The notes beneath the pieces were generated by a model. That model did no database searches. It was not told where the DNA came from and was given only the letters and a program-made list of their open reading frames with translations. Source: Bifidobacterium breve (GTDB lineage Bacteria > Actinomycetota > Acidimicrobiia > Acidimicrobiales > Ilumatobacteraceae). Taken from it: a stretch of 5,089 bases of DNA. The position numbers and the translations under genes were made by a program. The stretch covers positions 1-5,089 of the forward strand of contig CALPPK020000135.1 in assembly GCA_943325435.2 (NCBI GenBank), in the 5' to 3' direction. Below, in pieces: positions 1 through 5,089 of this stretch (position 1 is the stretch's first letter; each line of letters opens with the position of its first letter).

Positions 1-804
1 AAGAAGGAATACTCCAGATGTCACCATGGTGGCAGCGTGAATAAGAGCCGAGACCGGTGTCTGTCCTTCCATCGCATCTGGCAACCAGATGTACAGCGGC
101 AACTGTGCACTCTTTCCGCAAGCGCCAACAAAAAGCATCATCGCTATTCCAGTTGCAGTTACTGCAGCGAGTTTCCCACCATCTGCAGCAGCATTAATTC
201 CTGCATACGACAATGTTCCGACTGAAGAGAAAGCGAGGAACATGGCGACCATCATTCCCCAGTCACCCACTCTGTTTGTCACAAATGCTTTTTTGCCAGC
301 GGTTGCCGCAGAGTCACGTGTATGCCAAAAAGAGATGAGGAAGTATGAACATGCACCCACACCTTCCCAACCAAGGAAAGTAACGAGAAGATTCTCACCA
401 AGGACAAGCATCAACATCGAGAAAACGAAAAGATTGAGATACAGGAAGAACTTCGAGAACTTCGGATCACCGTGCATGTAGCCAATTGCGTACAAATGAA
501 TGAGAGATCCGATTCCGGTAACGAAGAGCGCCATTGTGATGCTCAGCGGGTCAGCCAACAGTGCCATATCGACTTGTAAGGATCCGACTGGCAACCATGA
601 GAACAATGTGACGACATGGTGACGTTCTTCTGCAGTGTGAGACAAGAGGTCGAAGTACACCCCAACCACTACAAGAAATGACGATGCGGTCATTAGTGTC
701 GCAAGTATTCCGGCACGAGGTTCACCAAGAATCCGGCCGAACAGAAGAATCAATAAGAAGCCAGCTAACGGCAACGCAGGGATAAGCCAAACAAGATCCA
801 ACAT
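1..804 (-). CDS. nuoL: NADH-quinone oxidoreductase subunit L, 5' part (runs off the left edge)
   Basis: This is the distal antiporter-like proton-pumping subunit of the complex I membrane arm. I translated the minus strand from ATG at 804-802: it begins MLDLVWLIPALPLAGFLLIL, a typical NuoL N-terminus, and stays open for 268 codons to base 1. Visible family motifs are ADPLSITM (about residues 84-91), the FLGWEGVGACSYFLI block whose Glu is residue 147 (equivalent to E. coli Glu144), GKSAQLPLYIWLPDAM with Lys231 (equivalent to E. coli Lys229), and EGQTPVSALIHAATMVTSG near the edge. These charged residues belong to the proton channel, so the visible part looks functional. NuoL is usually a little over 600 residues, so somewhat less than half is present. 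The start is set by position 8 nt after an AAGGGG ribosome-binding site and 5 bases after the nuoK stop. Paralogues NuoM and NuoN are excluded by the N-terminus and by placement after nuoK. Confidence 0.97.
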   Translation of the reverse strand, partial: MLDLVWLIPALPLAGFLLILLFGRILGEPRAGILATLMTASSFLVVVGVYFDLLSHTAEERHHVVTLFSWLPVGSLQVDMALLADPLSITMALFVTGIGSLIHLYAIGYMHGDPKFSKFFLYLNLFVFSMLMLVLGENLLVTFLGWEGVGACSYFLISFWHTRDSAATAGKKAFVTNRVGDWGMMVAMFLAFSSVGTLSYAGINAAADGGKLAAVTATGIAMMLFVGACGKSAQLPLYIWLPDAMEGQTPVSALIHAATMVTSGVFLL

Positions 805-809
805 GGCAA

Positions 810-1136
810 CTACCCCTTCAGTCCTGACATGTCGTCGACTGTCAAAGTTGTGCGGCGTCGCATGATGGAAACGATGATGCCAAGGCCTACAACTACTTCA
901 GCAGCAGCGACTACAAGGACGAAGAACACGACGACTTGTCCGTCAATGTTGGCAATTTGGCTAGACAGTGCAACGAAGGAAAGGTTCACGGCATTCAGCA
1001 TCAATTCAATGCACATGAACATAATGAGAGGGTTGCGACGCACCATGACACCAATGGTGCCGATGCCGAACAACACCGCTGACAACACGAGGTACCACGT
1101 TGAGGTTGGCTCTGCGAGAGAAAACATGACACTCAT
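810..1136 (-). CDS. nuoK: NADH-quinone oxidoreductase subunit K
   Basis: This small membrane subunit of complex I, homologous to MrpC/ND4L, forms part of the proton path between NuoH and the antiporter-like subunits. The protein is 108 aa, close to the family's roughly 100 aa. Three membrane segments are visible at about residues 14-32, 37-58 and 67-91. The two conserved membrane glutamates are present: Glu44 in [14 protein letters not shown] and Glu80 in [13 protein letters not shown], matching E. coli Glu36 and Glu72. The tail VDDMSGLKG resembles actinobacterial NuoK. The ATG at 1136 overlaps the nuoJ stop as ATGA, with a purine-rich AGGGACCGGGA just before it. An alternative start at Met4 (1127) would give a 105-aa protein, but the overlap and upstream purines favour the first Met. 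Its stop (TAG, 810-812) is 5 bases before nuoL. Confidence 0.97.
   Translation of the reverse strand: MSVMFSLAEPTSTWYLVLSAVLFGIGTIGVMVRRNPLIMFMCIELMLNAVNLSFVALSSQIANIDGQVVVFFVLVVAAAEVVVGLGIIVSIMRRRTTLTVDDMSGLKG
813..818 (-). promoter_or_regulatory. Shine-Dalgarno site for nuoL
   Basis: On the minus strand the bases read AAGGGG, a good match to the anti-Shine-Dalgarno sequence, 8 nt before the ATG at 804. The site lies inside the last codons of nuoK, so ribosomes ending nuoK can pass on to nuoL. It is the clearest ribosome-binding site in the window and supports the chosen nuoL start. The other nuo starts rely more on stop/start overlap. Confidence 0.7.
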
Positions 1137-1672
1137 TTCCCGGTCCCTACAGACTTGGTTTTACGTGCCATCACTACGGTGCCAATCACCGCAACTAGCA
1201 ACAACACCGAGGTGAGTTCGAAGGCGAAAACGTTGTCGCTGAAGATCACTCGGGCAAGTTGACGAATGTTTGCATCAGGAGATTCAATCGTGGTCTCATT
1301 GAGGCCTTTGCCCGATGGTCCGAGTCCGGCCCGAGACGAAACTATTGCTGCGATAACGATGGCGCTAATGCCGGCACCAATGATTACCGCGAGAGGGCGC
1401 TGATTAGTGATTGGTTCAACACTGAGATCTTCTGCCTTATCGACGCCGAGCAACATAATCACGAATAAGAACAGAACCACAATTGCCCCGGCGTACACAA
1501 TGACTTGCACCGCTGCCAAGAAATGCGCGTTGTGCGACACAAACATCACTGCAATACCAAAGAGAGTCAGAACAAGACTCATGGCGGCATGTACTGGGTT
1601 GGACCGTGTCACAACTCCTAATGCACCGACAAGCACCATTGCTGCAGCAACTACAAAAACGAAGAGCTCCAT
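1133..1672 (-). CDS. nuoJ: NADH-quinone oxidoreductase subunit J
   Basis: This is a membrane-arm subunit of complex I (ND6 family). Its third helix carries a pi-bulge region thought to couple quinone reduction to proton movement. The protein is 179 aa with five hydrophobic segments at about residues 3-21, 28-46, 52-75, 93-111 and 151-169. The family signature [20 protein letters not shown] (residues 57-76) is intact and includes the conserved Tyr60. The last helix is preceded by [16 protein letters not shown], also typical. The length matches E. coli NuoJ (about 184 aa) and is shorter than mycobacterial NuoJ, which has a long C-terminal tail. The ATG at 1672-1670 shares one base with the nuoI stop (TGATG). 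The upstream sequence has only a weak Shine-Dalgarno, so translational coupling is likely. It overlaps nuoK by 4 bases at its end. Confidence 0.97.
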   Translation of the reverse strand: MELFVFVVAAAMVLVGALGVVTRSNPVHAAMSLVLTLFGIAVMFVSHNAHFLAAVQVIVYAGAIVVLFLFVIMLLGVDKAEDLSVEPITNQRPLAVIIGAGISAIVIAAIVSSRAGLGPSGKGLNETTIESPDANIRQLARVIFSDNVFAFELTSVLLLVAVIGTVVMARKTKSVGTGK

Positions 1673-2325
1673 CAGCTATCCAACTCGGATTCATCACTGA
1701 TGTTTTGAGTGGGCTCTGCAGGACGAACGCCGTAACCAAGTTCTCCACCCCAAGAAACAACCCCGACAAAATCCTCGCTACCGGCAGATGCAGTAGCCCG
1801 CATCCAACCAGAAGTGTTCTGGTCTTCGCCTGGGCGCCAGTCTTCCCACGGAAGATGCTGTGGCATACCTTGGTTGTCTACTAGCAATTCAGACTTCGTA
1901 TAAATGGCGTCTTGGCGATTGGTGAACGAGAATTCAAACAATTTGGTCTCTGTAATTGCTTCTGTTGGGCATGCTTCCACACACAAATCACAGTGGATGC
2001 AACGCAAATAGTTGATCTCATACATGAAACCGAAGCGCTCGCCTGGTGACGTTGGATTGTCTGGATTGTTATCGGCTCCGCGCACGTAAATGCACTTTGC
2101 AGGACACACGCCGGCGCATAGCTCGCAACCGATGCACTTTTCCATTCCATCTTCATAACGATTCAATACATGACGGCCATGCATGCGCTCTGGCTTGTCA
2201 ATCTTTTCGTCTTTAACGTCGTTGTTCTTACGACGAAATACGCGGCCACCTGAATATTCAGTAGTGACCTTGTTACGTGCACCATGCTGACGCATGGTGA
2301 CAAGAAATCCTCCGAAGTAGCCCAT
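1672..2325 (-). CDS. nuoI: NADH-quinone oxidoreductase subunit I (2x 4Fe-4S ferredoxin-type)
   Basis: This peripheral-arm subunit of complex I passes electrons through clusters N6a and N6b to N2 near the quinone site. The 217-aa protein carries two CxxCxxCxxxCP motifs: [12 protein letters not shown] (Cys64, 67, 70, 74) and [12 protein letters not shown] (Cys109, 112, 115, 119). That gives all eight ligands for two 4Fe-4S clusters. The flanking [16 protein letters not shown] and [16 protein letters not shown] blocks are classic NuoI. A C-terminal part of roughly 70 residues after about residue 147 contains [19 protein letters not shown] and an acidic end; it exceeds the E. coli form (about 180 aa) and may be a lineage feature. 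The ATG at 2325 overlaps the nuoH stop by one base (TAATG). A GGAG on the minus strand (2336-2339) lies 10 nt upstream and supports this start. Confidence 0.97.
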   Translation of the reverse strand: MGYFGGFLVTMRQHGARNKVTTEYSGGRVFRRKNNDVKDEKIDKPERMHGRHVLNRYEDGMEKCIGCELCAGVCPAKCIYVRGADNNPDNPTSPGERFGFMYEINYLRCIHCDLCVEACPTEAITETKLFEFSFTNRQDAIYTKSELLVDNQGMPQHLPWEDWRPGEDQNTSGWMRATASAGSEDFVGVVSWGGELGYGVRPAEPTQNISDESELDS

Positions 2326-3554
2326 TAGAAGCTCGCTCCATCCTTCTCACGATTAACGCGACTGACATGTTGTGCGGCAAGTAGTAACCCGTAGCCACCA
2401 ATAAGAACAAGCGCAGTCACCAGGGTGACAACTATTTGATCCCATCCGGCATCTCGACCTACGCGCTGTGCGGCAAGCAGCATGAACCAACCAAGAGAAC
2501 CAGGTATCAGAATCTTCCAACCCAAGTCCATCAGTTGGTCGTACCGGAAACGAGGAAGAGTGGCACGGAACCATACATATACATAAAGGAACACAAGCAC
2601 CTTGAGAAGAAGCCAGACAGTGCCCTCAATTCCATTCGGAATAAATGGAATATCCAAAGTGGTGTTTCCGATAGAGATTGGTTGAGGACCACCAAAAAAC
2701 AGAGTCACGATCAACGCTGACATGGTGACTGTGTTCATGAATTCAGCCAAGAAGAACAAAGCAAATCGAATTGACGAGTACTCAGTGTTGAATCCACCAA
2801 CTAGTTCTTGTTCGGCTTCCACTAAGTCAAACGGGGGTCGATTCAATTCGGCAGTAGCTGCAATGAGGAAAATGACAAAGGGCACGAAGCCGGTTGCAAC
2901 GATGTTCCAGTTTCCAATCGACGATTGCATGTTGACGATGCCGGCAGTTGACAGAGTTCCAGACACCAACAGAACTGCTCCGAGTGACAGACCAAGAGCA
3001 GCTTCATAAGAAACCATCTGTGCCGATGCACGAACAGCACCAAGCAACGGGTACTTAGAACCACTCGACCAACCGGCCAACATGATTCCGTACACAGCAA
3101 TTGACGAAATTGCTAAAGCGAATAACACCCCGACCGGAGGGTCAGCTAATTGCAGTCGTGTCTCGTGCCCGAACAAGGTGACAAGGCCACCCTTGCCATC
3201 ACGAAAATCTCCACCAAGCGGAATGATCGCGAAAGCAAGAAACGCTGGAACCAATGCAAGGTACGGTGCCAAGCGGAACATGAACCGATCAGAACGTTCT
3301 GGGATGAGATCTTCTTTGAAGAACAACTTGATTCCGTCTGCCAGAGTTTGCAAGATTCCCCACGGGCCAGCTTTGTTTGGACCAACTCTGTTCTGCATTC
3401 CGGCAATAACTTTGCGTTCAAACCACACCATCAGCATTGTTGCGACCAAGCCGACTACAAATACCAAGAGAACTTTCACAAGAACGATGAGTAGCGGCGT
3501 CCAAAGAACGTCGCCTTCCAAAAGAGGATCAATAGCGAAAATTACTGATTTCAC
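2325..3554 (-). CDS. nuoH: NADH-quinone oxidoreductase subunit H
   Basis: This integral membrane subunit of complex I (ND1 family) sits at the junction of the two arms and builds the quinone chamber and the first proton channel. The protein is 409 aa, the size usual in actinobacteria, with about eight hydrophobic helices. Family motifs are [20 protein letters not shown] (residues 44-63), [15 protein letters not shown] (71-85), and the acidic loop [20 protein letters not shown] starting at Glu236 and continuing NTEYS, which faces the quinone site and is rich in the conserved Glu/Asp residues. The start is GTG at 3554-3552, overlapping the nuoG stop as GTGA. The in-register ATG at 3556 belongs to the nuoG frame, so GTG is the natural start. 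Only a weak GAG lies upstream, again suggesting coupling to nuoG translation. The C-terminus has a further helix ([19 protein letters not shown]) before a short charged tail. Confidence 0.97.
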   Translation of the reverse strand: MKSVIFAIDPLLEGDVLWTPLLIVLVKVLLVFVVGLVATMLMVWFERKVIAGMQNRVGPNKAGPWGILQTLADGIKLFFKEDLIPERSDRFMFRLAPYLALVPAFLAFAIIPLGGDFRDGKGGLVTLFGHETRLQLADPPVGVLFALAISSIAVYGIMLAGWSSGSKYPLLGAVRASAQMVSYEAALGLSLGAVLLVSGTLSTAGIVNMQSSIGNWNIVATGFVPFVIFLIAATAELNRPPFDLVEAEQELVGGFNTEYSSIRFALFFLAEFMNTVTMSALIVTLFFGGPQPISIGNTTLDIPFIPNGIEGTVWLLLKVLVFLYVYVWFRATLPRFRYDQLMDLGWKILIPGSLGWFMLLAAQRVGRDAGWDQIVVTLVTALVLIGGYGLLLAAQHVSRVNREKDGASF

Positions 3555-4949
3555 ATTGACTCAATTCTGACGTCGATGATGGATTCGTTACGACGCACGA
3601 GTTCGCGCACATCAGCACCAAGTTGATTGAACGGCACCCATGCTGTTCCGCGAGGAATCGAAGAGGACGCACGGACTGGCAGAACAATGGAACTGTGTGA
3701 ATTTGAGACACGCACGTTTGTTCCTTCAGCAGCACCCACGCGATCAAGATCAAGAGGGTGAATAAACACATTCGCTTCGGTAGCTAAATTCTCAAGAGAT
3801 GGGCTGGTTATCGTGCCGATTGCGCGGTCAAACAACTTACGACTGAGATCAAGGCGGAACTCATACGAGTTACGAGGTGCTGCAACGTTTGTTGCAGAGG
3901 CCACAGAACTTGGTGGGGTGACAGAAACAACGACACCATCTCGCTTGATTGCTACTGCAGTAGTTGTGCTGCCGAACCCTGGAACTGCGGTGGACATTGC
4001 ATTCTGAATGTCTGTCAAAGTTGTGAAGTTCGATTCATGTCCGAGGAGAGTCATGAGTTCGACTGCAATCATCCAGTCTGCTCGCGATGTTCCGTGAGGT
4101 GTGATCTTCTGAACAACCGAAGTGACGCGACCTTCGAGGTTCATCGTGGTGCCGTCTTTTTCACCATAGGCAGCAGCTGGCAATACAACATCTGCATGTG
4201 ACGCACTAGCCGTGAGGAAGGTGTCGATAGCAACGACAAACTTTGCCCCTGCAATTCCGCGACGAGCAAGATCAACGTCTGCCACATCAGAGAGCGGGTC
4301 CGCACCGAGAAGAATGAGGCAATCAACATTGCCCTTCGCTGATGCTTCAAGAATTGCTGCAGCATCATTGCCATTACGTGGGGCAAGTCCGAGCGACAAC
4401 GCACCGCGGACATTGCCGCGACGCAAGACGGGCAGCACAGTCGCTGAAGGAGCAACTGCCATGACAGCAGTGATTGCATCCATTGTGTGTGATGCAGACT
4501 CTGCAAGGTTTGGACGACCAGCAACAACTACTACTGGGCCAGACGCAAGTTGTGCTGAAACATCTGCTTGTGCCATGAGCGCTGGGATAGCTGCAGCAGC
4601 GGTACCCGACTCAGCACGGATTGACTTCCATGCGTATTTCGTGAGACCAGTTTCATGAGATGAAATCTCAATGAGGCGAATTTTCTGCTTCTGCACCGCA
4701 TCACGAAGACGGAGATACAACACGGGAAGTTCTTCCTTGATGTCCGGGGCCAGAAGAATCACAGTGCCACCAGCACATGCAGAATCGATTGTTGCTTGCG
4801 AATACGAGAACACTGATGCGGGAAGTCCGTCGTCTAGTTGAGCATCACGCATTGTGATTCCGGCTGCGTCAGCAAGAGCGCCCCACATAAATGCGTCTTC
4901 ATTAGTTCCGCGAGCGCCACCGAGAATTGCTACCGAGCCTTCGCGCGAA
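3551..4949 (-). CDS. nuoG: NADH-quinone oxidoreductase subunit G, C-terminal part (5' end lost at an inversion junction)
   Basis: NuoG is the large Fe-S subunit of the complex I peripheral arm. Its N-terminal third binds the clusters and the rest is a molybdopterin-oxidoreductase-like fold without cofactor. Here only the latter fold is seen: about 465 residues from SREGSVAILGGARGTNEDAF to the end ([12 protein letters not shown] at 3551-3553). Recognisable blocks are NEDAFMWGALADAAG, LLGADPLSDVADVD (about 4271-4312) and VVLPAAAYGEKDGTTMN (4139-4189), the last typical of the oxidoreductase fold. The start is not in the window: an ATG at 4888 lies inside the conserved NEDAFMWG block and is not a true start. 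The frame stays open to 5023 with a TGA at 5024-5026, but residues upstream of about 4949 do not look like NuoG, because that DNA encodes NuoG on the other strand. The end overlaps nuoH by 4 bases. Confidence 0.9.
4940..4949. repeat. Perfect 10-bp palindrome at the nuoG inversion junction
   Basis: The bases TTCGCGCGAA read the same on both strands. To the left, the minus strand continues as genuine NuoG (SREGSVAIL). To the right, the plus strand continues as genuine NuoG (NDELLRYQG). The palindrome can be read as part of either arm: as T-TCG-CGC-GAA in the minus frame and TT-CGC-GCG-AA in the plus frame. It is therefore the likely microhomology through which the two opposite-facing nuoG pieces were joined. 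Confidence 0.8.
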
Positions 4950-5089
4950 TGACGAATTACTGCGTTACCAAGGTGTCGATAGTGATCCGGTGAACTGGGG
5001 CTGGTTATGCGACAAGGGTCGTTTCAACTTCCAGTCAACGAACTCAGACGACCGTTTGTCAACTCCACAAGTCAAGTCAGGAGATTCTT
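4942..5089 (+). CDS. nuoG: Inverted internal fragment of nuoG (runs off the right edge)
   Basis: Read on the plus strand in frame from 4942, this stretch gives RANDELLRYQGVDSDPVNW, then GWLCDKGRFNFQ, then STNSDDRLSTPQVKSGDS, open to the window end. The WLCDKGRF segment is the hallmark of the NuoG region joining the Fe-S domain to the oxidoreductase-like domain. Its Cys (codon 5008-5010) matches E. coli Cys263, the fourth ligand of the N7 4Fe-4S cluster. In an intact nuoG this piece would lie just upstream of SREGSVAILGG on the same (minus) strand; here it points the opposite way. About 49 residues are visible with no start codon and no Shine-Dalgarno, so it is not a separate gene. It is displaced nuoG sequence produced by a local inversion or a fold-back chimera. 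The exact left boundary is uncertain by a few bases because it falls in a palindrome. Confidence 0.85.

Noticed and set aside
829..1215. Long plus-strand open frames opposite nuoK, nuoJ, nuoI and nuoH (for example 829-1215, 1407-1700, 2722-3009, 3082-3570)
   Set aside because: They lie antisense to clearly identified nuo genes, have no recognisable domain and no ribosome-binding site, and their low-complexity Thr/Ser/Arg-rich composition is what results from reading the complement of membrane-protein codons.
4141..4658. Overlapping open frames on both strands inside nuoG (4141-4527 minus, 4212-4658 plus)
   Set aside because: The nuoG frame carries conserved family motifs throughout this stretch, so the others are shadow frames.
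4889..5023. The open minus-strand frame upstream of 4888, which could be taken as a true N-terminus of a short NuoG
   Set aside because: Residues from about 4889 to 4948 are conserved NuoG (SREGSVAILGGARGTNEDAF), so 4888 is internal. Beyond about 4949 the minus-strand peptide is merely the complement of plus-strand NuoG coding sequence and ends at a chance TGA.
4940..5089. A programmed invertible switch or phase-variable element in nuoG
   Set aside because: The only repeat is a 10-bp palindrome. There is no recombinase gene, no longer inverted repeat and no promoter in the segment. Inverting the middle of a core respiratory gene has no evident benefit. Artefact or simple rearrangement is more economical.
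1..5089. A novel defence, mobile or secondary-metabolism system hidden in the window
   Set aside because: Every base except a few between nuoK and nuoL is accounted for by standard nuo genes. I found no transposase, integrase, tandem repeats, CRISPR-like spacing or unknown gene.

Overview
The window is a run of six nuo genes, all read from the minus strand, encoding subunits of the proton-pumping NADH:quinone oxidoreductase (respiratory complex I, NDH-1). In transcription order (high to low coordinate) they are nuoG (3' part), nuoH, nuoI, nuoJ, nuoK and nuoL (5' part). This is the second half of the classical nuoA-N operon order. Nothing else is encoded: genes abut or overlap, there is no intergenic stretch longer than a few bases, and I see no internal promoter, terminator, RNA gene, mobile element or CRISPR array.

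Organism: the protein sequences look actinobacterial. The NuoK C-terminus (VDDMSGLKG), the NuoH length (409 aa), the NuoI core, and the RYQGVDSDPVNWGWLCDKGRF style of NuoG all point that way. G+C is about half by eye, well below that of Streptomyces or Mycobacterium. An aquatic actinobacterium, possibly of the Acidimicrobiia (Ilumatobacteraceae-like), is a reasonable guess but only inference. An aerobic or respiratory lifestyle follows from having NDH-1.

Layout: 1-804 is nuoL, running off the left edge after 268 codons. 810-1136 is nuoK, 1133-1672 nuoJ, 1672-2325 nuoI and 2325-3554 nuoH. 3551 to about 4949 is the C-terminal two thirds or so of nuoG. Junctions are tight: GTGA (G/H), TAATG (H/I), TGATG (I/J), ATGA (J/K) and a 5-base gap (K/L), as expected for translationally coupled subunits of one complex. 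NuoG and NuoI carry Fe-S clusters of the peripheral arm. NuoH forms the quinone-site base and the first part of the proton path. NuoJ and NuoK link it to the antiporter-like pump NuoL.

The one real anomaly is at the right edge. From about 4942 to 5089 the sequence encodes an internal piece of NuoG (the WLCDKGRF segment, carrying the last Cys ligand of an N7-type 4Fe-4S cluster) on the PLUS strand, head-to-head with the minus-strand nuoG. The switch falls on a perfect 10-bp palindrome, TTCGCGCGAA, at 4940-4949. A local inversion or a fold-back chimera (amplification or assembly artefact at a contig end) explains this best. I do not see an undescribed biological system here.
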